Below are positions 1 through 12,628 of a DNA stretch of 64,000 bases, in pieces. The position numbers were made by a program, and so were the translations under genes. Numbering within the stretch: the stretch's first letter is position 1; each line of letters opens with the position of its first letter. Below the pieces are notes generated by a model that saw nothing but the letters and a program-made list of their open reading frames with translations, did no database searches and had not been told where the DNA came from. This stretch comes from Loxodes magnus (taxonomy: Eukaryota > Ciliophora > Karyorelictea > Loxodida > Loxodidae): NCBI GenBank assembly GCA_946699065.1, contig CAMPDV010000005.1, positions 248,001 through 312,000 of the forward strand. The letters are read 5' to 3'.

Positions 1-514
1 ATTCAAACTTCTATTTATAAAAAACTAAGATAAGCACTATCTAGTAATTAATATCTTATGCAACTATTCTAACTAGTATAGTAATAAACACATTAGGGTT
101 AATTATCAAGATAAATCTTATATATTTCAGTCTTGCTTTTGATGAAATTTATTAACTGAATCATATTAAATTTACTTCCTATGTTTCATCATCTCAAGCT
201 ATTTAAAGTCCTTTTATCTCCAGTTAGCTTATTAATACTAGTTTTGATCTAAAGCTTGTTTAACTCTTCAAAGAGATAATTTATCTTTTTATCATCTTTC
301 AGAGAATTAACTCTTAGGTTTCTTCAAACCTTGATAACAATATTAAGCGCCATTTTATCAGCTAGCATAGATAGTCTAAAAAGTGTTTTATCCTACAAAT
401 CAAATTGATACTAAAAGTGATACCTTCCTTCTATTAATAAATAAGATCCATAAATAAGGTATCTTGTATAAGTAGCCTCTAGCATAATAGGAAATAAGTG
501 TAACAATTAAACAT
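1..514. other. AT-rich noncoding stretch
   Basis: No motif or supported gene seen on either strand. The frame of the following gene has a TGA near position 332, so that gene does not extend back to the window edge. Confidence 0.5.
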
Positions 515-1519
515 ATGAACTAACTAAAGTATGGTAACTTTTCCTTAATGGTTATGACTAAGTTTAATGAACTAAATAACTCTGCTAAACTAAAGCCTTT
601 AGAAACATAAGCTTAATAAAGCCATCATTTTAGAAGGATAAACTAGTTTGTGTATAATCATCTTGATAAAGAGAAGTAAAACTCTAGACTAATACTGTAA
701 AAGTATAAGAAGGCTAATTAACCTTATAGGCTTAATCTCCTAAAATAGAAAACTGCTCGTTCTAAGTCTGCTATGTCTCATCGATCCTTAAAATCTTAGA
801 TTAATACGGAAAGAATTTAAACTGATACTTCTTAATCTCTTCTTGATGTAACTAAAGCAGAGAAAAATAGTGATAGCAAAAAAAGCCTTTTGAACTAAAC
901 TCAGCCTTGTATATAGTCAAATAGATAAAGCTTCAAGTAAAGTAGAAAAACTAGTTTCTTAATGACAGAAGAACAGCAAAAAGTGATTATAAATAACTCT
1001 AAAGGATTATCGTATCGAGACAAAGTTAGGCAAGAGATTGAAGATCTTTAGAGATTGTAAAAGTGAAAGCCAATTGACTACAATTTTAAGACTAATATTA
1101 AATAAGTATAATATGAAAGATCTAGGAATAGAAACTAAAGAGTACTTTTCTAGAAAGCTAACAAGTATAAATGTGTGAAAAAGATGAAAGTTGATTTAAC
1201 GAAGAAAGAAGAAGAATCTAACTAATATAATTTTATGATAAGAACTAAAGGAGTGTATATTATGCCTGAAAGTAGATTAGGAAAATATCTGGAAAAAATT
1301 TAGAAAGCTTAACAAGGCATTGAGGATGAAATGATTTCAACCCATTCAGATGAAGATCCAAATTTTATGATTTATAATGAGAAATCAGTTCTAGATATCA
1401 CTAACGATTTGCTATCAAAAGAAAATATTCAAAAATGGATAGAGAGCAAGAAGTAAAATTTTGAAAATGAATGTAAAGCGAGGCAAAGAACAAAAAGAGA
1501 AATACGTCCTGTCTCGTGA
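515..1519 (+). CDS. Hypothetical basic, Q/K/S-rich protein (334 aa)
   Basis: Read with TAA/TAG as Gln and TGA as Trp, one frame runs from ATG 515 to TGA 1517-1519 with one internal TGA (Trp, motif LQKWKPIDY). The product is rich in Lys, Gln, Ser and Arg and has no membrane segment. The C-terminal third, from about residue 200, is better structured: a conserved-looking stretch KGVYIMPESRLGKYLEKIQ is followed by an acidic patch and a helical tail. I do not recognise the family. The ATGs at 548 and 554 are equally possible starts. It lies 132 bp upstream of Rpn13 on the same strand. The C-terminal half is convincing; the N-terminal half is low complexity. Confidence 0.55.
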
Positions 1520-1651
1520 AATAACTTATTTTTAGAATAGACTTGTAAATCTTAAAATTTATTTATATGTTATGGGTTTTTCTAATGAATTTGGCTATAA
1601 TTTACATGTAGATTTATAAAATTTAAACTAGATAAACTTTTAATAGATAAA

Positions 1652-2647
1652 ATGTATCAAACATAAAGAATCATAGTTGAGTGCAATGCAGGAAGAATGA
1701 TCTAGGAAGGACATTCTGTTAGAGCTGAAAAAAAGCGAGGTAAAATAAAAATTATCGAAGACTTCTAGGACGGATTAAAGCACTTCTAATGGCTTGACCT
1801 AAAAGTTCCTGAAAATCCAGTAGAAAACTTCATTATATTCTAAAACGAAGCTACTTTCTAAAAAGTGGTGTGCGCAGAGGGAAGAGTGTTTATGCTAGAC
1901 TATTCTGGACAGAAAACTTTCTATTGGTTCTAGGATAAAGAAGAATCTTCTGACCAAGAAACTTGTCTCAAAATAAATGAAGCAATTGGATCAAGTTAAA
2001 CCGGTTGGCCTAAAACATGGCCTTAGGGAGCAAAAGGCAAACCAGCAGTCGAGCAAAAGGTAGGAAATCCATAGGTTTAATAGCTTCAATCATTAACATA
2101 GCAAAATCCATTTTAGCAAGGTGTTCACAGCTAGCCGTAAGGAATTCTACAAAATCCATTCACTCAGTAGAGTGCTCCATAATAGCAACCATAGTAATAG
2201 TAGCAGGGATTTATAGACTACCAGGCTTTTGCTTAATTACTTGAACAAGTATAGAATGACATGCCATCATAACTATCATTAGAGGAAGTATTTACACCTG
2301 AATTCTTAGACAGTATTTCTTAGGACCCTTTAATTAAGTAGGAACTAATTCCTTTCCTACCTGAAGATCAGTAAGGAGAAGAGCATTTGCGTGCTAATTT
2401 ACTCAGTCCATAATTGTAGTAAGCAATGAAAGCTTTATCTGCTGCAATTAATAGCGAACAATTTGTCACTGTTATGGCAAGTCTAGGAGTAGCAAATTAT
2501 TTACCCTAAAACGTGAACGATGGAGTAGAAGCTCTACTAATCGCATTGATGAACAGAGCTAGAAGTGAAGGGTAAATTGCTTAAAATCAATAGCAAGAAA
2601 TACCAAAGACAGAAGAGAAAAAAGAAGAAGAAAATGAGAAAAAATGA
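1652..2647 (+). CDS. RPN13: Proteasomal ubiquitin receptor Rpn13/ADRM1
   Basis: The 331-aa product is a subunit of the 26S proteasome lid/base region that binds ubiquitin chains through its PRU domain and recruits and activates the deubiquitinase UCH37 through its DEUBAD domain. The PRU domain lies at about residues 5-113; recognisable blocks are VECNAGRM, HFQWLDL, NFIIFQNEATF, GRVFMLDY and KTFYWFQDK. A Gln-rich linker (about 114-205) is written mostly with TAA and TAG codons. The C-terminal domain (about 215-305) has FTPEFLDSIS, LRANLLSPQLQQAM and LIALMNRA, matching DEUBAD helices. The start is fixed by the PRU beginning only about 10 residues after ATG 1652. The stop is TGA 2645-2647 after a Lys/Glu tail. 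Length is close to other Rpn13 proteins (about 400 aa in animals). No intron is needed. Confidence 0.93.
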
Positions 2648-4725
2648 GAAATCATACCTTTAAAAAATATTATATAAGCTTAAAACTGTAAAGCTATTTT
2701 AATATTCTTATAAAATCCAATTTTAAACTCAATCTTTCTATTTTAATTTCTTTATTCAAGCAATATAAAACGTATATTTTCCACATTTTTTATAAACTTT
2801 CATTTCAATCATGTCGATCTTTTTTCTATTTTAGACTCAATCATATTTTACTTATCAAATTGATTTCAATATTTATTTTCTTATCTTAGTAATCCTTATA
2901 CTGTTATAAACTCTAAGCTATATTAATGAAGCAAAAGAAAAGCTAGCATTAAAAATATTTAATCAAGTTGTTTTATATGATTCTAGAAGCCACTTACATA
3001 TATTTTTCTTAATAGATGTCATTTTCTGTCTGAATTTATTGCTAATCTTTTCTGGAATAATTGAACTAAGATAGTTTATTACATCTCTTCATTATTTTAA
3101 ATCTTAAATGATAATGTCTATCAACATCTGAATGAGATTTAACCTCCCACTAACTCAAATTTATTTTAGATAACAATTTAAGTCTAAAAGCTTTTGGATT
3201 AAGCTGAGAAAATGAATAAGTATTATAGATTTTTATGTAATCTCTAAAAGAAAAAACTGACAATAAACAGAGAAATAGAATTGAGATTTATATAGGCTTA
3301 ATATTTAAATCTTAGTACTGCCAGATTCTTTAGATGGTATAATAGCAAAGACAATACAATAAGAATATCTTAGTTAAAAGTTATATCATAAAGCTATTAT
3401 ATACCTATTTAACTGTCTCTAATTCTACACTTTTGGTTTGATCCATTTTAATATATAGCATGATGAACAATATCTTAGTAGCTTCCTTTAAATTTTAACC
3501 TTATAATTAAAAGAAAATTACCTAATTATATAGATTTTCTCAATTTATAGTATGTAATTGAATGATAAAATGAGATAACTAAATTAACTATCCTTAATTT
3601 TACTAGACATATAAAGATTATAGAACAAAGAACTTCAAACTTTAAGATTTCTATACTTTCGTTGAAGTATCTTTTGATATTAAAAGAGGAATAAAATATT
3701 TTCTTTAATTACTCTTTTTTAATATAGAGTCATATCATCAGCAGTTTGATTATAAATAATACCCTCACTAGAAGATTAATTACATCTATATCAACTCTCT
3801 TGTTCTATTATATTGACTAAGGTTATTTGGTTTGCTTGATTTAAGAAAGCTTATTAATTATTATGCTTTAGCATTCAGAATCTAATTTCGCACTAAATTA
3901 TTTGAAATATTTTCTTGGTACTTTTATGATATAGATCAGGTACTAATATATTTACATTCTAGATTATAAGAGCAAGCATATGAGAAGTGTAAAAGAAAGC
4001 TTCATATAGTTTTGGTATAAAAGGCATTCCAAATAATGTTATATAAAGAAACTAAAAATTAAGTCTTTCTAGAACGTTGAAAAAAGAACTTTCTCCAATT
4101 ACTGGACCAAGTTTTTACCCAGATTTATTAAATTTAGCTATGGAATTAAGATACTCTTTCTAAGTAAGAGATAGTGCATCATAGAAGAGATATAGTTGTG
4201 ATTGACTATTCTAATCTTTCTATAATTTCAAACTTAGTAATATAAGGCAAAAAATGAGTAACCTTTCTTGTATTATTCATTATTATAATAATTTTACTAA
4301 ATTAAGATAAAATGATTGAAGGAAATCCTTAATAACTGTTAGAAAATAATAATCGTTATATCTAGCAACTGAGGTATAATCATTACATTATTGAAAATAA
4401 ATTTCAGACTGGAGAGAAAAGTTAAATATGCTTATTTTAATAAATAGAGGATAGTTAAATAAATGATATAGTGAAGTTATAGAAGCAGCAATTATTATTA
4501 ACTTGTTGATAGACTTAAGGGAAATCCTAATGTTATTTAGTACTAGAAAACTAAATATCTAATGCTAAGATATATTTGATTTACTATGAAGATTCTTTTT
4601 AAAGCTTAAAGACTAAATACTCTTTAATAAGTTAAGAAATGAGTTTAAAAGTCAAGCTGCTAATCCTTTAATAATAAATACTCTAGTTTTTCAAAATTTG
4701 GTTTATAATTTAGATAATTAAATAA
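2648..4725. other. Long AT-rich intergenic stretch
   Basis: Two kilobases without a recognisable motif. From about 4309 to 4725 the plus-strand frame of Tim23 stays open with no TGA (see findings), but base composition is as AT-rich as the flanks and I do not call it a gene. Confidence 0.45.
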
Positions 4726-5253
4726 ATGGAAAGTAATACCTTCACAGTAGGAGGAAGGAGAGGAGGTAAGAAATAAGAAAAGAAAGACCTTTATTTAGAA
4801 GGTTACGGTAAAGCTTGGGGTGAAAAATTAACTTTTACAGTTGGAGTTTCTTACTTTGGTGCTGGAACTCTTGGTGTCCTCTAAGGTATTTACTAATCCA
4901 AGTTTATTGCTAAGGAAACAATGACTTAAAAGCATTTATATAGATACAATATGTGGAATACTTTAGGAAGAACTACTACGAAATATGGAAATGCATGTGC
5001 TTCAGCAGGATTGATGTTTTGCTTACTCGGTAAAATGGTAGATCTTGTCTTCGAAGAAGAAATTAAAGACTATGGAGTTCTAGCTAGAAATATAGCTGTA
5101 GGAGGACTAACAGGAGCAATCTACAAAAGCCCGTTGGGAACCAGGCCTGCTATGTTAGGAGCTGGATTAGGATGTGCTATTGTTTTCGTTTTGAATAAAT
5201 CAATTAACTTTTTACATACTCAAGGAGTAATCGGATTTACAATGGAAATTTGA
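4726..5253 (+). CDS. TIM23: Mitochondrial import channel Tim23
   Basis: The 175-aa product belongs to the Tim17/22/23 (PRAT) family, the core of the inner-membrane presequence translocase. A basic, Gly-rich N-terminus (GGRRGGKK) is followed by a hydrophilic lead-in and four membrane segments. The family signature is seen at about residues 128-152: GGLTGAIYKSPLGTRPAML, then the glycine-zipper GAGLGCAI. The internal segment NTLGRTTTKYGNACASAG matches the second helix of Tim23 rather than Tim17 or Tim22. TAA/TAG codons are read as Gln at several places before residue 76. The stop TGA 5251-5253 falls at the natural end of the domain. Single exon. It could be a Tim17/22 relative, but Tim23 fits best. 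Confidence 0.9.
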
Positions 5254-6606
5254 AACTAGTGTACCTTTAATTTAATTTAAATGTTTGATTTATAAATAAA
5301 AAGATAGGTACTTTATACTTTTAATCTAAGTAATCACATCTACTTAAGCTAATAAACTTAACACTCTCTTTTTTAAATCACTTATTGATATTAAAGATTT
5401 AAACTTTTTAACGCAATTAAAAGACACAATGAACTTGATAATTAAATAAGAGAAATATTGATATCCTTGCTTAAGTTTATTAATATTCATTATCTTAATC
5501 TTATACTAATCCCCTTTCTATTTAGCTAGGCTCTTATCTCTAATATAAAGACTAAGTATATTTTTCCAAAATATTCATCACAATATTTAAGATTTTAGTC
5601 ATTACTTAAATACATCCCAATCCTCCCTTAAGTTAACTGCTCTAAAGATGAGCTTTGGTATGAGCATAAATAAAAAACTGAGAGATATCTAAAATGTGAT
5701 CTATAAGAAAACTAAAGCAATTAGCTTTTAAAACCATATAGTTGAAGCTTATAATTTTCTACCTTCAGTTTAAGTAACATCATACTATCTCAGAACATTT
5801 CTCAATTTATTGCTTAAATCTATTATTAAATCTGTACACTAGATTGCTTTCTTCCTATTTATGTCATGTAGATTTTATCGCCTATTAAAATAATAATACT
5901 TTAAGTATTAGTCTATAAGTAAGCTATAATAATACTCTATATTAAGTTTTATATAATTATCAAATAAGCGCTTCAATCACTATAATGTCGTAATCATTTA
6001 ACCTTCCAATTCACAAAAAATCATCATTAAACATCCATAAAAGGCTATATTTTTTCTATCTGCAGCATATTATTTGAGTATATATATAATCTTAGCTTCT
6101 AGTAATTTCCAATCCTAATAAAGCCTCTAAGAGCTAACTTTAGTTATAACCTATTTATTTAAATAGCTTTTAATTAAGTTTATAATTCTAGTTTTTACTA
6201 CTTCAATGGCTTTAATAGTTCACTATACTCATTTATTCCTTACATTACTCTATTTCTTCTAGTTGCTATGGTTCTAATCACATCTCTATTACCCTTTAAT
6301 ATATAAATGTCTTTAGTAGTCAAATTAGTTATTAAGGTACAAGACAATAAGTGTTTATCTAATTTCTAAGTACTTTAAGTTTCTCACTGTAAGGCAATTT
6401 TATGTAATAGCCAGTTACTAAACGAATATATTTTAGACTTTAGAAATTCTGACTTTCGTATTGATTATAAGATCTAATTAAATTAGCATAATTATTACCG
6501 ATTATTATTCACCTGCAAACCGTAAAATACTGGAATTTTAGCTGTCTTGAAAAGTGAGTTTAATTAGTAGTAACTAGCTTTTTATTCTTAGAATATAAAA
6601 CAATTA
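5254..6606. other. AT-rich intergenic stretch with long uninformative open frames
   Basis: Both strands carry long frames free of TGA (for example plus strand about 5649-6549), but neither shows a family motif. With only one stop codon and T/C-rich sequence this is expected by chance. I see no supported gene. Confidence 0.4.
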
Positions 6607-7347
6607 ATGAAAAATTTGATACAGCATAGTCAGATTGTTAGGTCTAAATCTAAACTTAGTAAATGTGTTCATGCAACTGAGAGAAATACTATTCTGTGAA
6701 AACCGCTTGAGTAGCCTATCAAAAATACTTGACTGTAAATTATTGAATAGGTTACCTAACTCATTCATGACGATAATATACCAGAGAAGGAAAGGAGATT
6801 TATTCGCTAAAGTATCAATAAGCTGTCTAATAAGAAAATTACTCTTCGAATTAAGGTTAGAGGAAAAAGGTTGGCTAAAGACTAGTGATAACCTTCCCAA
6901 GGTTCGTTAAGAAGTCTTAACAGGAGAAGAAGATTTTCTAAAAGTGAGGAAGACATAAAAATAAGTAGTCAGATAATAAGAACAGTCAAATCTCTTAATA
7001 ATGCCTGCTTGAATCCTGTCCTACAGAAGAAAGTGTAATTTAACTTGAATTAGTCTAAATTGCACTAAAAGAGAAACCGTAAACTTATACAGAATGAAAG
7101 ATAAAAATTATCTACAGACTCTAAAGACAATTAACTGTAAATAAAAAACTTTTATACCTTATTATTAAGCATAATACCAACATCTTAATAGACCAAAACA
7201 CTGCTTTAACATCAATTTTCTATATCCTTTGCTTCTAGATATTTTAAAAGTTTGAAGTAACCACTAAAGTCACAGTTTGACAAAGTGAATTATGTATTAA
7301 AGAATAAAAAGCCTTTTTATTTAACCACCTTTTCTCATAAGAAGTGA
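6607..7347 (+). CDS. Possible hypothetical basic protein (246 aa)
   Basis: A frame from ATG 6607 to TGA 7345-7347 has three internal TGA codons that would be Trp (ILWKPLEQP, KNTWLQIIEQ, AKDQWQPSQ). The first 180 codons are somewhat less AT-rich than the flanks and encode a Lys/Arg/Gln-rich protein with the stretch DDNIPEKERRFIRQSINKL. No family is recognised. If the third TGA is the real stop the protein ends after about 92 residues. Overlapping standard-code ORFs on both strands are probably shadows. This call rests only on composition and may be wrong. Confidence 0.3.
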
Positions 7348-8838
7348 AACAATATTGCTTATACTTTTCACATTACACAACAATTTACAAGAAAGGATCA
7401 GTTCTAACTCAATTTGCTCATCTTTAATATTATATAATAAAACTTAACTTTGAAGTCATCTTTTCTTATTCAAACTGTTAAAGTTGGAATAAGAATGAAT
7501 TATTATTTTCTCTTTTATGTTATTCCATTATTTGATTCCTAATTTTAATACCTTAATAACTCTAAATACCTTTTTCCTTATAAAGGCTTATTTTTAAAAA
7601 ATTTAGATACTTGTATAAATAAGGCAAACTCGTTTGTCTTGATTTACAAGCTGTGTTATTGTAAGACTTTCTTCGAATTAGTTTCAAGCTTCTACTATGA
7701 ATTGATTTATAAGGATTTTTTTGCTTCTTATTTTGAATGTAGAATATAGATTGATATTGCAGAAATTTAATTTGATGTTCTCATAGTAGAGTATATATTT
7801 AGACTAATTGGCTTGATTTAGTTCATAAGATGGTAAAAAATATCTCATTACCCTATGATAATAAGCCTATTATGTCTGCAATTAGATTCTAGTTAATCTT
7901 AGGAAGAGTTTCCAATATTAATCACTACCTATATTGTCTTACCTTCTTAATTTAGAGTAAACCTTTCAGTCCTTACTTAAAGATATGATTTTAGCTATTC
8001 TAGATTAGATAATTTAAACAATATCAGCTCGTCTTTTAAAGGCAACAGACTGAGATACAAATATAACTTTCTAGATTTATAAGAGTTTCCTTGATTAGTG
8101 GCTATTCTTAATTTACTGGAGGATAGCAAAAGATTGAGATAAATGAGAGGTATAATAGTATCTTTTTGGAGATAAATACAATTAATTAGCTCTAAAGGTA
8201 TTTTAAGCTTGGAGTATTAAAGAAGATTTACTAATGTATACATTTGTTGTTTACAGGGAATTCTTATAAGTTAAGTTTATTTACTTTCAAAGAAAAATAA
8301 TTATACACTCAATGGGTTTAAAAGCTTATACTTTATTTTGTTCTAGCTTAGAGTTAAAAATAGGAAAGGAAAGATTATTGCATTTTATTATCGGAAGCTA
8401 AGCATTAAATGAAATAATACGCAAAATGCATATAGTGATATTATCTCATTTAATTCTAGATTTATATTCAGTTTGGTAACATAATGCTAAGCGAAATCAT
8501 TTTGAGCAAATATTACTTTTAAGATAAAAATATTCAAATTTAAACTAGAAAAAGCTAGGATTCTATTTATCTATTAGCCTAAACTTCCTGCCCCAAAACA
8601 AAATAGCATCAAGCATCTAGTTGTAAGAAGATAATGTTCTTATCATAGTCAATTAAATCAACATGATATAGATTATAACGTCAGAATATACTCTTAACAA
8701 AATCTGTTCGTTTGATAAATTAGAAAAAGATAGAAATACAGGTTAATTTTAACTTAAGGATTCAGATTATAGATGTAGCTACTATAATAATGAATATATA
8801 TATAATAATTTTATAAAAACATTAATTATGCTTCATTA
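7348..8838. other. AT-rich intergenic stretch
   Basis: No motif or supported gene seen on either strand. It ends at the stop of the AMP deaminase gene. Confidence 0.45.
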
Positions 8839-11800
8839 TCATTCCTCAGGTAATTTTTTGCTGTTATTCTAAAGAAAATCATGAGCTTCATTGAATAAAG
8901 TAATTCGATAATTCCACCTTATGTTACTATACTTATTTTTGGAGATGTCGTTACTCTCTAGCGTTCCTTACCAATAAGTTTCACCTAATCATTTTTACTT
9001 TTCTTCAAAACTAAAACCTGATTGAATGACTGAATTCTAAGCAATTTCACACAAATCAACCATGCTTAGTCTAAAGCCACTTTTGGCAATACAATATTCC
9101 TCTAGCAATGGATCTTTTGTCATATGGAAATTTAAAGGATCATTCGTTGATAGTGAAACATTCATACCTCTTTTGAAGAACTTAGAAAAAGGATTTTCTT
9201 CATATATTATATGAAGTTCAGTATTTGACTGAGGAGCAACAGCTATTCCTATCTAATTCAAGTAATAGAGATACTATAATACTTAGTTTTCATGAAGAAC
9301 AAGTCCATGGTTTATAGAATGCGCAGTCATATAAGCAGCTATTAGATGATCTGGAGATCCACTCTCTCCACAATGAGGTCGGAAGCTAAAAATGTTCATA
9401 TTTTTATTGACTCTTAATCAATTTATTGCTTAAATATTAGCATACAGGTAGTAAATATAATAAGCATAAGGTGGATTTTCAGCTTCTGTTCATTCATCTG
9501 GCTTAACATCATAAATGTTGGGATATGAAAAAACTTCCTCACTGATATTTTCATCGTTAATCGTATCAAATCCTGCTATTTGAGCAAGTAATTCATTTAA
9601 TTCTTAATTTTGTTCAGGATATATGGTAGCCTCTATAACTGGAATAAAAATATTATTTAGCATTTCCTAGAAATTATTCAGAAAGTTCTTTTCCCTATAA
9701 ATTTTAAATATTCTAGGAATCTGAACGATTCATTACACTTTCTTATTACTCATTTAGTAAGTTTTAAACCACTACGCTAAGTTTTGCCAATTGTCTGCTT
9801 TATACCCAAAAATGTTAACTCGTAGTTCAACATGTGAATACTTTGTTTTTTCCAGTCCTTCGAAGACTTCTTTAGTTATCTCAGCTAGATATCTACCTTA
9901 AAAGAAATTATCATAACTAAGAAAAATTTGTCTTAATATTGCTTAATTTAAGGGATTGTATTTATTTCCAAACAAATCGAATCTATTATTTTGATCAACA
10001 TCAGTATAAGCATCGAGAATGCTCACGTTTATCGTTTTTTCATTGAAGCCTAAACAGTTTGCAATTTCCCTAAGTGATTTAATATTTCCACTCTCTTCAC
10101 ACACAATAGTATCATTTTCTTATAATAGCTTTTACTTAATAAAATTACAAAGATGCTTCAAATTCATGCACGATGATAGTTGTACAAAGTTATCCACTTT
10201 TCTTATATTATAAAAATCTCTTTCAGGTACCAACTTCAATTCTTAGCATTCTAAGTCATTGTTATACATTTTGTGTAGCTTAAACCTAAGGCATTATTCT
10301 TAGTTTTTTTAGTGGCAAAAAGTAGAAAAGAAAGGATTATTTATTATTTTTTTTAGAGTTCTATAGTCACTTCAAAATTTATCGATGCTTGGTATATCTA
10401 GCTCCATATCTTTACCATTAGAATCGGAGAAAACAACAACTCCGTTTTCAAATCTATAATAACTACAATTTTCCATCTCTTCTAGTTTTTAGAAATATTT
10501 TATATCATGGCAGAATCTTCCAAAGAAAAGAGGATGAGGCATAAAGTTGGCATGTCAATAGATATAGCTATTTCTTAGCTTAATAAGAATATTTAGTGTT
10601 GTACACATATTTGATAACTCTTATTAGTCTTAATCATAAATTTCATTTATTTCAATCTTTGTTATGTAATCCATAAGCTTTTTCGACTTAATCTCCCATA
10701 TCTACTCTTGAGTTAATTCCAATTACTAAAATAATGAAACTTACTTTTCTTTTGAATTGGCTTTTCTTTAATTTTGTATTCAAATTCAAATTGTGTTTAG
10801 CGAATTAGCAGACTTGTTACCCTATTTCTTAGATTTTTTTTAGGTTTTTTAGCATTTCTTTTTTAACATTTTTGATCTTCGCTTAAGCTTTTTCTTTGGC
10901 AAGTTTAGGCGTTAACATTTAATATTGTTCCGGCTCAGTTTTCTCTTCCTCTTTTTTGACTTACTCTACTTGCTAGATATAAATAATAGGAGGTTATTCT
11001 TATTTTACTTTTTTTTATTGTTCTTATTTTATTTCTTGAGCTTGCTTTACTTCAGATTATTAAGAAGGAATTCGGGGAAATTGCTGGTTTATTTTATTAG
11101 GAAATAGCTTTTCATAGAGAAATTGCTGAATAGGATTATTCTTTAGCAGAAGTTCAATTACTTTTCTGAAATTACAACTTACCTTTTATCACTTTCTGTA
11201 AACTGGTCGAGTTTTACTTGATTAGCCTAGTTTAAATCAACAGAATTTTGTCTACTATTTTTTGTCTTTTTTGTAGGTTGAAGTTGTGGATTATCTATCA
11301 TCAGTGTATGTTTCCTTTCCACAATTTCTTACTAAACTTATTTAATAGAATTCTAAAATATCTGCTCAAAATCACTGTTTTGAGTGAAAAAATTAGTTCT
11401 CTATTGTTTTAAATTTTTTTATATCTTTTTTTCGTTTTCTATTTACTTCTTTAAGTTTGACATTATATTCTCATAACGCTTTTATTGAATCATCTCATCC
11501 TAAAAATTTTAAGATCTGCAGGATTTATTTTCAAATGAAATTTCTGAATGTTCTCCAGCCATATCAGATCGTATGGATTACCACATTGTTTCTGTTTATG
11601 ACTTTTACTGGTTTATGATTGACTACTATTTCAGCATTTCCTCCTATAAATTTGCATTTTATTTCTGAGCACTTTAGATTTGCTATTCTAAGAAACTACA
11701 CTCTTCCTATAAGTTTTCTTTTTTTAATTTCAGCTTATCATATGAAACTTAAGCTTCTTTACAAAGCTGATCTAGTTTAAGTGCATTGTTTCTAGTTTCG

Positions 11801-12141
11801 ATCTTCACTTAAGTGATTTGTTTAACACGCTAATCTCTCCTATTTTTGGATTCTTGATCATCAGCTTTATCTTTGAGATGTTTCATTTCCTTTTAGATTT
11901 TATACATTTAATCCTTATAGTCATTCACATATTTATCTTCCTTTCTTCTCAATATCTCCTATACGCTTTAATCAAGTCCTTGGATTGTTTAACCTATTTT
12001 TGAATAGTTCTCACTTATTTAATCATAGAAAGGAACTTGAGGAGATATTTTAATACTCTTTTGCTAGGTCACAAAAACTAACTCTTTAGGTTATGTAGCT
12101 TACGGAGACTTCCCCTTCGACTTACGATTTGAATTTTCCAT
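8839..12141 (-). CDS. AMPD: AMP deaminase with coiled-coil N-terminal extension
   Basis: The enzyme converts AMP to IMP and ammonia in the purine nucleotide cycle. The C-terminal two-thirds is the metal-dependent amidohydrolase domain. Catalytic blocks seen are FRPHCGESG followed by [16 protein letters not shown], and [20 protein letters not shown] followed by LLEEY. Downstream comes the lid region ending [18 protein letters not shown]-coded Trp in KQKWLGETYW matches the W of plant AMPD. The start, ATG at 12141-12139, opens an extra coiled coil of about 400 residues rich in Gln and Lys that is not standard for the family. Two frame changes resolve as GT-AG introns of 17 nt (11166-11182) and 19 nt (10726-10744). 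Removing them leaves 1088 codons plus stop at 8841-8839. Typical AMPD length is 700-850 aa, so this one is long. Confidence 0.93.
10726..10744 (-). other. 19-nt intron in AMP deaminase
   Basis: The transcript-strand sequence is GTAAGTTTCATTATTTTAG. Removal joins the coiled coil (QFKRK) to QLELTQEQIWEI and restores the deaminase frame. Confidence 0.85.
11166..11182 (-). other. 17-nt intron in AMP deaminase
   Basis: The transcript-strand sequence is GTAAGTTGTAATTTCAG. Removal joins FTESDKR to [10 protein letters not shown]. Both AMPD introns together are 36 nt, so the gene appears to be in one frame end to end although its middle is not. Confidence 0.85.
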
Positions 12142-12628
12142 TATTAAAGAATAAAGAAAGGAAGAGTTTAGTTCAATGATTTAAATAGCTAAGTACTCTA
12201 TTAATAAATAACTAAGCGTTTCACTTTTAGTAATGACCCTTACTCTTTGACTTTATTCTCTTGCTACTTATTTAATATTACTGACTTAATTAAGTAGTCT
12301 ATGGGATATTTAAGCGTTATTCATTCTCCTTTGATTAATTTTCTACTATTGATAAGCTAAAGATTAATTAAATGCTCAATATTTCCATTAGGTTTTATAT
12401 CAGTTAGAGTTACTAGAGATTTATGAAAGCTAGCAACTAAGCTTTAAGGAATTTGAAGTCAGTGCTTAGTGCTTAGTATTGCAAATAAAAGTGTAAAGGG
12501 ACAAATAATAGAATAATTATACCCTTGCTCGTTATAGAATACACTGATATTCTTAGTATCTGCTTAATTAGTTTCATATAGATGATTTACTATAAAGTTA
12601 CTGAAAAGATAATATTTTGATAATATGC
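12142..12628. other. Intergenic stretch upstream of AMP deaminase
   Basis: AT-rich, with no motif seen. It should hold the AMPD promoter and the end of the cupin transcript; nothing specific can be pointed to. Confidence 0.5.

Noticed and set aside
2017-2244. Standard-code ORF of 75 aa
   Set aside because: Shadow frame inside Rpn13; the true frame reads TAA/TAG as Gln through the linker.
5649-6549. 300-codon TGA-free plus frame
   Set aside because: Hydrophobic, G-poor sequence where TGA is rare by composition; the minus strand is also open; no motif.
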